Assembly: GCA_021775095.1 (NCBI GenBank)
Contig: JAJFII010000083.1
Location: forward strand, 1-64,000
Source of the DNA: Rhodospirillales bacterium
Lineage (GTDB): Bacteria; Pseudomonadota; Alphaproteobacteria; Rhodospirillales; Casp-alpha2
DNA length: 64,000 nt
Reading direction: 5' to 3'
The notes below the pieces were generated by a model, which had not been told where the DNA came from, made no database searches, and was given only the letters and a program-made list of their open reading frames with translations. This document shows positions 52,983 through 61,702 of this stretch, piece after piece. The position numbers and the translations under genes were made by a program. The first letter of the stretch is position 1, and each line of letters starts with the position of its first letter.

Positions 52983-54578
52983 ATGAACAATTACAGCCGC
53001 AGTATCCAGATCGCAAAACCCGCCGTGACCTCGAAAAAAGGAATGGTTGTCTGCAATCATAAAGTCGCCGCCGAGGCCGGCGCCGAGGTATTGGCGGCCG
53101 GGGGTTCGGCGATGGACGCGGCGATTACCACATCGTTTATGCTTGGCGTCTGTGAACCCTGGATGAGCGGCTTGGGCGGCTGCGGACAGATGCTGGTATA
53201 TTCGGCCGCAACAGGAGCTGTCGACTCCATCGATTTTGGAACCACGACACCCCGGTCCCTGGACCCGGCGGCCTTTCCCCTGGCTCCGGGGTCCGGTGGC
53301 AACCTGTTCGGTTGGCCAAAGGTTGTTGATGATCGTAATTTGATTGGTGCCCCGTCGGTTTGTGTGCCGACCCTGGTTCGGGCGATGGACGTGGCCCACA
53401 AAAGATATGGCCGGATGCCGTGGCGTGAATTGTTAGCGGCCGCCGCCCAACAGGCCGAACAGGGCCTTGTGATCGACGCCTACGCCAGTTTGTTCATTGG
53501 CAGTTCGGCCCGCGACCTGCAGACCAATGAGGTGGCGGCGCAGCTCTTTCTCGATGAAGATGGCCTGCCGCCGACCATTGCATGGTCTTCCGGCAATACC
53601 CTGCAACGCCCCATGCCCGCATTGGCGGCGACGCTTGGCGCCATTGCCGACGACGGGGCGGATGTTTTTTATGAGGGTGAGGTTGGCAAATGCCTGATTG
53701 ACGATATTCAGGCACTGGGCGGTTATCTGTCCCGGCACGACCTGATCGCCTATCGTCCTAAGATTTTGCCGGCACGCCAACAAATCAGCGCCGGTCATAG
53801 GGTCCATGTGGCACCCGAGTTAAATGCCGGGCCCAGCCTGTTGCCGGTGTTGTCCGATATGGATCGTGCCTACGCTAAGTCGACCCCCGGCAGCGATGAT
53901 TATCTGGATTTAATAAACGCCCTGCACAATTCGGCAGACCACCGCATGGCGACCATGGGGGGGGATGGCGACGCCAAGGGAGCGGCGTGTACGACCCATT
54001 TTAATGTGGTCGATCGTCAAGGCAATATGGTCGTGGTCACCCAAACCCTGCTGTCGGCCTTTGGCTCGAAGGTTGTGTCCGGCCAGACCGGCGTTTTATT
54101 AAATAACGGGGTCATGTGGTTTGATCCGCAACCGGGCCGGCCAAATTCCATCGCCGCATCGAAGCGTCCCCTCAACAACATGTGCCCGGTTATCGCCATT
54201 TCCCATGGCGATAAAAAACATCGATCCGTTGTCGGCATCGGTGCTTCAGGCGGGCGAAAAATTATGCCCGCCGTTGCGCAAATTCTGTGGCGCATGTTTT
54301 GGTTTGATCAATCCCTGGAACAGGCCTTTCACGCACCGCGCCTTGAGACCAGCGTGCGCAATAAAATTACTGCGGATCACCGCTTGGGCGACAGCGTTTT
54401 AGACGCCATCCGACAGCAGTTTGATCTGGACGTGACGGAACGGCATTTTTATCCTTACGCTTTTGCTTGCCCGTCTGCCATAAAAAGCCAGGGGGGTTCA
54501 AACGCCGGGTGCAGCGAAGTCTATTCGCTTTGGGGCGATGCGGTTTCTGAAGAACATGTGACGGTTCCGGCACCATGA
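52983..54578 (+). CDS. Gamma-glutamyltransferase-family Ntn hydrolase
   Basis: A 531-residue member of the gamma-glutamyltranspeptidase family. These proenzymes cleave themselves before a threonine; here Thr337 in ACTTHFNVVD fits, giving a small subunit of 195 residues. The start (KKGMVVCNHKVAAEAGAEVL) and GGSAMDAAITTSFMLGVCEPWMSG in two parts are typical. No signal peptide is present, unlike periplasmic GGT, so a cytoplasmic amide hydrolase or acylase role is likely. The exact substrate cannot be told. It stands alone and is divergent from the ferredoxin gene across 269 bp. Confidence 0.87.
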   Translation: MNNYSRSIQIAKPAVTSKKGMVVCNHKVAAEAGAEVLAAGGSAMDAAITTSFMLGVCEPWMSGLGGCGQMLVYSAATGAVDSIDFGTTTPRSLDPAAFPLAPGSGGNLFGWPKVVDDRNLIGAPSVCVPTLVRAMDVAHKRYGRMPWRELLAAAAQQAEQGLVIDAYASLFIGSSARDLQTNEVAAQLFLDEDGLPPTIAWSSGNTLQRPMPALAATLGAIADDGADVFYEGEVGKCLIDDIQALGGYLSRHDLIAYRPKILPARQQISAGHRVHVAPELNAGPSLLPVLSDMDRAYAKSTPGSDDYLDLINALHNSADHRMATMGGDGDAKGAACTTHFNVVDRQGNMVVVTQTLLSAFGSKVVSGQTGVLLNNGVMWFDPQPGRPNSIAASKRPLNNMCPVIAISHGDKKHRSVVGIGASGGRKIMPAVAQILWRMFWFDQSLEQAFHAPRLETSVRNKITADHRLGDSVLDAIRQQFDLDVTERHFYPYAFACPSAIKSQGGSNAGCSEVYSLWGDAVSEEHVTVPAP

Positions 54579-54712
54579 AATCTCTTGTCTTTTAAAGGCG
54601 GAATTTAATCAGGCGGTTTCCGGCGATAACAATTCGTCAATGATCAAAGGCCAATTCCTGTTCAGCCCGCAGGGTATCGTGCTAAAAGAGTGATATCATT
54701 TATTTCAGATCC

Positions 54713-55648
54713 TCAGCCCGGCAGGGAAATAAATTCTTTGTTGTCGTCCGGCGGCAGGTGGAACGGGCCGTGCTGCCAATCGGCGGCGGCCCAGGCCTGT
54801 TTTGCGGCTTCAATTTTTACCTTCGACGAAGCGACAAAATTCCACCAGATATATCGCGGACCTTCCAGCGCGTCACCGCCCAGCAGCATCAACCGCGCAC
54901 CGCCAGCGCCGGCTTTGACAGTGATGGCATCGCCCGGTCGGAAGACCATCATCTGTTGCGCATCGAAAACATCGCCGGCGATTTCAATGGATCCTTCTAC
55001 AACATATAACCCGCGCTCTTCATGGTTTTCCGGCAGGGGCAAAAGGCCGTGGGGGGCGACCAGGGCATCGGCGTAAAACATGTCCGTAAAGGTGCGGGTT
55101 GGGGCCTGTTCGCCCCAGGCATTTCCAATGATCAAACGAACCTGTTTACCTTCGCCTTCCAAATAGGGCAGGGATTGTTTGTCATGGTGCTCGAACTGGG
55201 GATCCATTTCTTCGTGTTTTTCAGGCAGGGCGACCCAGGTTTGGATACCATACAGGCGGCTTGCGGCCTGGCGGGTTTTGGCACTGGTCCGTTCGGAATG
55301 GGTGATTCCCTTGCCGGCGATCATCCAGTTCACGGCACCCGGGTATATCATCTGGTTGGTGCCGAGCGAATCCTGATGTTGAAATTCACCTTCATAAAGA
55401 TAGGTCACCGTCGCCAGGCCAATGTGTGGATGGGGGCGCACGTCGATCCCCTGACCGGTGATAAATTCGGCTGGCCCGGCCTGGTCAAAAAACACAAAGG
55501 GACCGACCATTTTTCGGCGGCGCGACGGCAACGCCCGCCTGACTTCAAAACCGCCGATATCACCAGCTCTGGGAACAATTAGGGTTTCGATGGATTCCAA
55601 GGCTCCCGTATGGGGGCATTGGGGTTCGATGGCGGGGTTCCAGCTCAT
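54713..55648 (-). CDS. Pirin family protein
   Basis: A 311-residue bicupin of the pirin family. The N-terminal cupin has the family motif HPHIGLATVTYLYEGEF and ITHSERT, which give the three His and one Glu that bind iron. Some pirins are quercetin dioxygenases, others respond to oxidative or xenobiotic stress. I chose the ATG at 55648 (MSWNPAIEPQ). It is 45 bp downstream of the FMN reductase gene, and the pair is probably cotranscribed. Confidence 0.9.
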   Translation of the reverse strand: MSWNPAIEPQCPHTGALESIETLIVPRAGDIGGFEVRRALPSRRRKMVGPFVFFDQAGPAEFITGQGIDVRPHPHIGLATVTYLYEGEFQHQDSLGTNQMIYPGAVNWMIAGKGITHSERTSAKTRQAASRLYGIQTWVALPEKHEEMDPQFEHHDKQSLPYLEGEGKQVRLIIGNAWGEQAPTRTFTDMFYADALVAPHGLLPLPENHEERGLYVVEGSIEIAGDVFDAQQMMVFRPGDAITVKAGAGGARLMLLGGDALEGPRYIWWNFVASSKVKIEAAKQAWAAADWQHGPFHLPPDDNKEFISLPG

Positions 55649-55693
55649 TGAAATTCCTTTCAGCACGGGGTTGATTGCAGGTCACGGGGCAAT

Positions 55694-56266
55694 TCAAGAA
55701 AGTGCCCGGGAGGTCTGGACAAGCTGTTCTACGGAGGATTGCAGCATCTGTTTTTGACGGGCGTCCTTGAGCTGAGAGCTATCGTCGAAGGCCTCCTTGC
55801 CATGGGCGATGGCGGCTTGTTTCGGGACGACGGTCACGCCGATGTTGCCAAGCAACATGCGCAGGGGAACAAGACCGCGCAGACCGCCAAGGGCACCCGC
55901 AGATATTGCCCCGATGGCGGCGACTTTGCCGGCGTAGGCCGATAAGGAGGTCTCGTTTTCCTGGTGCGACCGGGAAATCCAATCGAGGGTGTTTTTCAAC
56001 AACGGCGACAGCGAGCTGTTGTATTCCGGCGACGCGATAAAAAAACTGTCGTGTTCAACAAAAATCTGTTTAAGGCGTTTGGCATTCTCGGGAAGGCCCT
56101 GGGCGGATTCTAAATCACCATCGTAAAGCGGCATTTCAAAATCTTTCAGATCGATCACCGTGGTTTCTGCACCGGCTTCTTCAGCCATGAGCGCGGCGCA
56201 ATGGGCAAGTTTTTTGTTCATGGAGTGTTTGCGCGCACTTCCGGCAAAAAATAATATTCGGGGCAT
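55694..56266 (-). CDS. NADPH-dependent FMN reductase / quinone reductase-like
   Basis: A 190-residue flavodoxin-like oxidoreductase. The FMN phosphate loop is AGSARKHSMNKKLA near the N-terminus; SPEYNSSLSPLLKNTLDWISR is the family's second motif. Members reduce FMN, chromate or quinones. I used the ATG at 56266 (MPRILFFAG). It lies after a terminator that follows the doxX gene. Confidence 0.9.
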   Translation of the reverse strand: MPRILFFAGSARKHSMNKKLAHCAALMAEEAGAETTVIDLKDFEMPLYDGDLESAQGLPENAKRLKQIFVEHDSFFIASPEYNSSLSPLLKNTLDWISRSHQENETSLSAYAGKVAAIGAISAGALGGLRGLVPLRMLLGNIGVTVVPKQAAIAHGKEAFDDSSQLKDARQKQMLQSSVEQLVQTSRALS

Positions 56267-56287
56267 TGGCGGTTCTTTCATCGGTTC

Positions 56288-56341
56288 AAAAAAGGCGGAT
56301 CACTCGGCGGTCAGGCGACCTGAAGGAGTGATCCTTTTTTT
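56288..56341. terminator. Bidirectional-type intrinsic terminator after doxX
   Basis: GGATCACTC (56297-56305) pairs with GAGTGATCC (56326-56334), with an inner GGTC/GACC stem. It is followed by seven T on the plus strand, and by GCC and then six T on the minus strand (A6 at 56288-56293). It should end the doxX transcript coming from the right. Confidence 0.8.
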
Positions 56342-56371
56342 CAGTGGATTAACGGTTATTGGCGTCCTGGT

Positions 56372-56803
56372 TTATCCTTTTAGGGGTTGCGGAATAAAGC
56401 TGTCAATGAAGGACAGTTTGCCAACTGCGAAGGTGCCGTTGCCTTGCAGGGCGACGCCAACGGCCAGGATGACCAGTAACAAGGGAAACTCCCAGCCGCC
56501 ACCTTCGCTGCTGAAGACCCAGGCGTTGCCGGAATGGGCCCACAGCGCGCCAATCAAGATGGGCAGGGAAAGAAGTGCCGCCAGACGGGTATAAAGACCC
56601 AGCAAAATTGCGCTACCACCGGCAATTTCTCCAAACACGGTCAGATAGGCGGTTATCGCCGGCAGGCCGAGACTTTCAAAATATGCAACCGTTCCCGCCA
56701 TGGTGAAGACCATAAGCTTTAACAGGCCATGGGCAACGAGGATGGTACCAAATGACAGCCGAATGACCAGCGCGCCATAATTTGTAGATTGAACTTGAGA
56801 CAT
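56372..56803 (-). CDS. DoxX family membrane protein
   Basis: A 143-residue protein with four transmembrane helices. RLSFGTILVAHGLLKL and FGEIAGGSAILLGLYTRLAAL are the typical DoxX segments. The family is often found with pirin, reductases and a LysR regulator in thiol or quinone stress groups, as here. AAAGGA precedes the start by 7 nt. Terminator downstream at 56288-56341. Confidence 0.9.
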   Translation of the reverse strand: MSQVQSTNYGALVIRLSFGTILVAHGLLKLMVFTMAGTVAYFESLGLPAITAYLTVFGEIAGGSAILLGLYTRLAALLSLPILIGALWAHSGNAWVFSSEGGGWEFPLLLVILAVGVALQGNGTFAVGKLSFIDSFIPQPLKG

Positions 56804-56871
56804 GAGATTTTCCTTTCAAATGATTTTCCTGTTGGTGTCTGACTTAACCATTGCACAGCAACAAAAAATTT

Positions 56872-56886
56872 ATAATATGTTATTAT
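56872..56886. promoter_or_regulatory. Palindromic LysR-type box between doxX and LysR
   Basis: ATAAT-N5-ATTAT in an AT-rich divergent region of 130 bp, about 48 bp before the LysR start and 69 bp before the doxX start. It fits the size and T-N11-A type of LysR sites. The low complexity makes chance likely. Confidence 0.35.
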
Positions 56887-56933
56887 TGAAAAATATTAAT
56901 TCCATTTAATTGATAATAGAATGGGCCTGGCCA

Positions 56934-57857
56934 ATGGACCCCCTGTCGCGCATCGGAATATTTATAGCTGTTGTGAAAAACGCCAGTTTCGCCGGCGCGG
57001 CGCGGCACCTGGGCATAACAAGTTCAGCCGTCTCCAAACAAATTCAAAACCTCGAGTTTGAATTGCAGGTCAAACTTCTCAATCGAACCACACGCAATGT
57101 AGCGGTGACGGAAGAAGGTGCCGTCTTCTTCGAGCGCGCCGGGCGGGCGCTGGAGGATATAAGGGAAGCAAAAGAACATGTTTTTGAGCTCAAGGCGCAC
57201 CCGCGCGGCCCCCTGAAAATCAGCATCCCCTCCAGTCTGGGGGACAAATATTTGGGTCGCGCCATTGCCGCCTTTGGCCGGCATTATCCGGAAGTTGAAC
57301 TGGATGTGAGTTTTGATGATCGATTTGTTGATATTGTCAGTGAAGGATTTGATGTCATCGTCCGCATTGCGGCCCTCAAGGACACCACCCTGGTCGCGCG
57401 AAAACTGGCCTCATGCCCGGTTTCCCTCTGTGCAAGTCCCGCTTATCTGAAAAAACACGGCACCCCAAAAACCCCGGATGACTTGCGCCATCACAATGTG
57501 CTCGCCTATAGCCGAAACCAGGGGCTGCACGAATGGCACTACCGCGCGGTCGATGGTCGGCAGGGACGGGTCGGCCTCACGGGGAGTTTTAAAAGCGATT
57601 CCGGCCAGATGCTCTGTTCCGCCGCCATGGAGGACATGGGTATCGTGTTATTGCCTGTATTTTACGCGGCTGAACATCTGGCATCGGGACAGTTAACCGG
57701 CCTTTTGACGGATTATGAGACCTGGCCGGTGCGCGATATCCACGCCGTTTTCCCACCCAACCGGTTTGTCTCGACCCGGTTGCGTTTGTTTATCGATCAC
57801 CTGGCCTGGGTCTGCAAAGACCTGCCGTGGGAAAAACCGACGCAGCAAACCCCATAA
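56934..57857 (+). CDS. LysR-family regulator (divergent from doxX)
   Basis: A 307-residue LysR regulator of the CrgA/DsdC-like group. The helix-turn-helix (NASFAGAARHLGITSSAVSK, then LEFELQVKLLNRTTRNV) is at about 15-60 and the effector domain from about 88. The ATG at 56934 (MDPLSRIGIF) is the usual family start; a frame from 56910 adds eight residues. Divergence from doxX suggests control of the doxX, FMN reductase and pirin genes. Confidence 0.9.
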   Translation: MDPLSRIGIFIAVVKNASFAGAARHLGITSSAVSKQIQNLEFELQVKLLNRTTRNVAVTEEGAVFFERAGRALEDIREAKEHVFELKAHPRGPLKISIPSSLGDKYLGRAIAAFGRHYPEVELDVSFDDRFVDIVSEGFDVIVRIAALKDTTLVARKLASCPVSLCASPAYLKKHGTPKTPDDLRHHNVLAYSRNQGLHEWHYRAVDGRQGRVGLTGSFKSDSGQMLCSAAMEDMGIVLLPVFYAAEHLASGQLTGLLTDYETWPVRDIHAVFPPNRFVSTRLRLFIDHLAWVCKDLPWEKPTQQTP

Positions 57858-57888
57858 TACCGACGCGTAGTGATAAGATCCCATTGCG

Positions 57889-58854
57889 TTAAATATTTGG
57901 CGGGTCTGCTGAACAGGGGTTGTCTGTTTGGCTTTGCCCCTTTTGCCATTCCCGATGCAGGGTATAGATACCCGTTGCAACGATGATCGATGCCCCCACC
58001 CATGTCCAAAAATCAGGAAGTTGACCGAAGACAACAAACCCATAAAAAGTTGCCCAAATCAGGATCGAATAATGGACCGGTGCGACAACCACCGCATCGG
58101 CCTCATCCAAGGCTTTGATCACGAAAATTTCGGCGATGGCGGCGAGAACGGCCATCGCAATCAACAAGATAACTTCGAGGGCCGTCGTCGGCCACCGCCA
58201 GACAAAGGCAAGCGGAACCGTCATAACGGCACTTCCCGCCAACGCCGTATAGGCAACCGTTGTTGTAATGGGGTCGGTTTTCGCCACAACCCGCGACAGG
58301 ATTTGACGTAGGGCAAACAACAGGGCGGCCAAAAGCACCAGCAGGACGGCCGGGTGGACAACCCCAAGCCCCGGCCGGGTAACAATAAGAACCCCGATAA
58401 AACCCAGAGCCACGGCCGTCCACCGGCGAATTCCCACAGGTTCGCGCAGCACCGAAGCGCCGATGATGGTAACCAGAAACGGCGCGACAAAGGTAACCGC
58501 AATGGCGTCTACCAGGGGCACAAAGCTGATGGCAAAAACAAACAAAAAAGCAGAGCCCGCTGCCATCGCACCCCGGGTAATCTGCAGACCCAGGTTGCGG
58601 GTACGGAGAATGCCGACACCGCGAACCGCCAGCAATACCACAACACCCAACAACAAGCCAAGATGCCGTGACCAGACGATTTGCAGGGGATGCAGGGTTT
58701 CCGTCAGAAATTTGGCGATGGTATCAACGGCAGAAAACAAAAACATGCCGCCGGCCATATAGGCAATTCCCAATCTGTTGTCGGAAATCCGCAGGGAAAC
58801 CTGAGGTTTCGAAATAACGACGTCTCCAGTATGCCTGATAAAAATAATCGCCAA
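57889..58854 (-). CDS. EamA/DMT-superfamily transporter
   Basis: A 321-residue membrane protein with ten predicted helices in two EamA repeats (about 35-165 and 180-305). AGGMFLFSAVDTIAKFL opens the first repeat. Members export amino acids or metabolites. It converges on the LysR gene with a 31-bp gap. The substrate is unknown. Confidence 0.88.
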   Translation of the reverse strand: MAIIFIRHTGDVVISKPQVSLRISDNRLGIAYMAGGMFLFSAVDTIAKFLTETLHPLQIVWSRHLGLLLGVVVLLAVRGVGILRTRNLGLQITRGAMAAGSAFLFVFAISFVPLVDAIAVTFVAPFLVTIIGASVLREPVGIRRWTAVALGFIGVLIVTRPGLGVVHPAVLLVLLAALLFALRQILSRVVAKTDPITTTVAYTALAGSAVMTVPLAFVWRWPTTALEVILLIAMAVLAAIAEIFVIKALDEADAVVVAPVHYSILIWATFYGFVVFGQLPDFWTWVGASIIVATGIYTLHREWQKGQSQTDNPCSADPPNI

Positions 58855-59005
58855 AAACGAGGATTAGGAATTGGTGTCGACAGCGCCACGGCGTCCGACG
58901 GGCCGGTGACCCTGGTGATTGTACCAAACCGTTTGTAGTGGCGCGATAGCTGTCGCATTACATAGGACCTTACAGGAAAAGGGGCCAGTTTTTTCTCAGG
59001 TATTT

Positions 59006-60085
59006 CTAGTCGGCGATCATTGGTTGAAAAGGTTCTTTCAGGCCGAAACCCTGTGGGCCAAACAAATCAAGGGCCGCCGGGGATGTCATTATTTCAGGCA
59101 CACTGACGGCCATAACGCGCACCCGTTGTCCGTACCTGAGAAACTCTGTGGTTATGGGTTCAGCGGTTTCAACGTCCATAATCGTGATGATGTTGGGGAC
59201 AATGGCCAGCACTTGTCCATTTTTGCGGGCAATCAGGTTTTCGTTCTGGAACTCGATCATCAGACTGCCCTGGTCGACGCCGTCGATGGTCACGCGGCCG
59301 ACCGTGAAACCGCGTTCGGTCGTCCGTTTGACGTCAACGACTTTTCCGGTGAACAGAATTTTCCCGAGCGAATAATGGGTTTCGGGAAGGAAATCGATGA
59401 TCGCGGCAAACGGGTCTTGGCCCGACTGGCGGGCCAGCTCGACCCGCCTGCCGATTTCCATGGCCAGGGTCAGTGTATGTTTAACGGATGTTCTTTTGAC
59501 CTGTTCGCCGGACATGGGGTATTCGGCAATATAGGCCGCGCCGCCAAAACGGATGGCAATCCCCCGGGCAATCCATTCCAGGGACTGGTTTTTAACGGCG
59601 TTGACAATGGCGTAATCCCCATGCTCGTTGGCGATCGCCAGCGGTGACCCGGAAACCCCGTGCACGCCAAAGGTTTCCATATGTATTTCAGGAAAGGCCC
59701 GGCCCATTCCGTCGGCGTCAATGACCGGTATTCCGAGCCGCGCCGCAACCCACATGGGGATCGTTGAATTGATACCACCAACTTCAATCGGCATGGTGGC
59801 AAAGGCTTTTCGATCCAGATGTTTTTCCAGTTCGGCGAATGCCCGAAGCACTTCATCGCCCGACGGCAATTTTTCAATCAAAACAGTTGGCGCGCCCATC
59901 ATCGCCGTTGGGATGACCAGGACATCATCGTCGAGGTCATCCGGGTCAATGATTTCAACTTTCCCGCCTTCTTGCAAAGCTCGCTTAATCATCAAACCGC
60001 CAATATAGGGGTCGCCGCCGCCGCCCGCGCCTAAAAAGGCTGCGCCTCGGCAAAGGTCATCTATCTGATCATAGGCTAGTTCCAT
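59006..60085 (-). CDS. DUF917 family protein (hydantoinase/oxoprolinase-associated)
   Basis: A 359-residue DUF917 protein. The N-terminal GAAFLGAGGGGDPYIGG and later GRAFPEIHMET and ANEHGDYAIVNAVKN are family features. DUF917 proteins are nearly always encoded next to HyuA-type hydantoinase/oxoprolinase genes, as here, and are thought to form the partner subunit. The ATG at 60085 has AGAGGA upstream and lies 16 bp after the HyuA stop. Its reaction is not established. Confidence 0.88.
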   Translation of the reverse strand: MELAYDQIDDLCRGAAFLGAGGGGDPYIGGLMIKRALQEGGKVEIIDPDDLDDDVLVIPTAMMGAPTVLIEKLPSGDEVLRAFAELEKHLDRKAFATMPIEVGGINSTIPMWVAARLGIPVIDADGMGRAFPEIHMETFGVHGVSGSPLAIANEHGDYAIVNAVKNQSLEWIARGIAIRFGGAAYIAEYPMSGEQVKRTSVKHTLTLAMEIGRRVELARQSGQDPFAAIIDFLPETHYSLGKILFTGKVVDVKRTTERGFTVGRVTIDGVDQGSLMIEFQNENLIARKNGQVLAIVPNIITIMDVETAEPITTEFLRYGQRVRVMAVSVPEIMTSPAALDLFGPQGFGLKEPFQPMIAD

Positions 60086-60101
60086 AAAATCCTCTTGCTG
60101 G

Positions 60102-61655
60102 TCATTTAAAGGGCGCAGATATTGCCAAATCACCGACCGCTTTGACCCTCAGTCGCGTCGCATTTCCAGGCAGATAGGCAATCGGTACTTCTTCGATTTC
60201 GACAATATCAATGGTCTCGTGGATCGCGCCGGCAGTTATCGCTTTTTCTATGGCTTCGGCTTTTGCCAACTCCAGGACCTCCTCCCGACTGGAGCCTTCG
60301 AGCGAGACAATCCGGTCAACTTCCCCCGCGACCTGCGCAATCGCCGCGCCAATGGCGTTGGCGACAGGACCGTATTTCGGCAGCACGATTTCTGACGCGG
60401 TGGTTAAGTCCCAGTCGACCAGGATGGCACCGCCGCCGACGATGACCACGGGCAAAAGTCCCGCTTCGGTTTTCATCCGGTCGATCGCCCTATCCAGTTT
60501 TAAGCGCATGGTTTCCTGCGCACCTCGCACCGTCGTCGGAGGAAGATGCGCCACCAGTTTGCAATCGCCGATGCCGGGACGGCCACTTGCAACGGCGATA
60601 TCCGTTGCCGTTAAGGTGTCGCCGCCAAACACCAATGCCTTTTCCAGCAATTCAAAACCAACGGACTGGGGGCCGATGGCGCGGCCTTCGTCTTCTACCA
60701 GACTCCCGCCACCGAGCCCGATGGCCAAAATATCCGGCATTCTGAAATTTGTCCGAACCCCACCGACATCGACGAAAGTCGTCGACTGTCTGGGAAAACC
60801 GTTCCGCAACATTCCGATATCCGATGTGGTGCCGCCGATATCAACCACCATGGCGTCCGAAAGGTTGGCCAGCAACGCGGCACCCCGCATGGAATTGGTC
60901 GGGCCGGAGGCAAAGGTCAAAACCGGGTAACGCCGGATAAAATGTGCCTGCATCAATGTGCCGTCATTTTGGCTGATGTAAAAGGGTGCGGTGATCCCAA
61001 GTTCTATCAATGCCCGTTCGAAGGAGTTAACAACATGTGCGGCCAGATCGGAAAGGGCGGCATTCAGGATCGTCGAGTTTTCCCGCTGCAGGAGTCCGAC
61101 CTGGCCGATTTCATGGGACAGGGAAACCTGCAAATCGGGATTAATCTCGCGCAGGATATTACAGACCGCTTGCTCCATGTCATTATTGACCGGAGAAAAC
61201 ACACCGGTTATCGCCGCCGCTTTCAAATTCAGGGATTTTATCTTATGGGCGCAGGCGCGAACTTCGTCTTCGTCCAGTTCGGAGATTGGCCGCCCGTCAA
61301 ATTCATACCCGCCTTTAAGCATAAAAATATGACGGCCAACCGCTTGGGATAAATCCCTTGGCCAATCGGTCATGGGTGGCACACTTGCCGTGGCCGGAAG
61401 CCCGAGACGGATGACGGCAACTTCAAGCAGATGTTTTCTTTCAATCACCGCATTCGTGAAATGGGTTGTTCCGATCATTACAGAATCAATTTCCGACGCG
61501 ATAATTTCCGACGTCGCAATGACGCTGGAAATTGCGTGGCGCACCCCGGTGCTGACATCCAATGTGGTTGGCGATTTGTTCCACGCCCGAACCGTGGTGT
61601 CCTGCATGACAACCGCGTCGGTATTTGTGCCGCCAACATCAACTCCAATTCGCAT
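60102..61655 (-). CDS. Hydantoinase/oxoprolinase family subunit (HyuA type)
   Basis: A 517-residue ATP-dependent amidase of the hydantoinase A / oxoprolinase family. The N-terminal phosphate loop is GVDVGGTNTDAV (4-15); VVDIGGTTSDIG (near 268) and VIVGGGAILVD are the ASKHA-type ATP motifs. It is shorter than the fused oxoprolinase because it lacks the B subunit; the DUF917 gene downstream probably takes its place. It may open a cyclic amide imported by the neighbouring ABC system (inference). Confidence 0.9.
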   Translation of the reverse strand: MRIGVDVGGTNTDAVVMQDTTVRAWNKSPTTLDVSTGVRHAISSVIATSEIIASEIDSVMIGTTHFTNAVIERKHLLEVAVIRLGLPATASVPPMTDWPRDLSQAVGRHIFMLKGGYEFDGRPISELDEDEVRACAHKIKSLNLKAAAITGVFSPVNNDMEQAVCNILREINPDLQVSLSHEIGQVGLLQRENSTILNAALSDLAAHVVNSFERALIELGITAPFYISQNDGTLMQAHFIRRYPVLTFASGPTNSMRGAALLANLSDAMVVDIGGTTSDIGMLRNGFPRQSTTFVDVGGVRTNFRMPDILAIGLGGGSLVEDEGRAIGPQSVGFELLEKALVFGGDTLTATDIAVASGRPGIGDCKLVAHLPPTTVRGAQETMRLKLDRAIDRMKTEAGLLPVVIVGGGAILVDWDLTTASEIVLPKYGPVANAIGAAIAQVAGEVDRIVSLEGSSREEVLELAKAEAIEKAITAGAIHETIDIVEIEEVPIAYLPGNATRLRVKAVGDLAISAPFK

Positions 61656-61702
61656 CCATCGTATCCATTCAAATTTCTATATATTGTGGCAATCCGTGCC
61701 AA

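Noticed and set aside
58919-59647. 242-codon plus-strand open frame
   Set aside because: Antisense to the DUF917 gene; composition and lack of motifs mark it as a shadow.
60211-60930. 239-codon plus-strand open frame
   Set aside because: It is the antisense shadow of the hydantoinase gene: the minus-strand product has clear family motifs, the plus-strand one has none.
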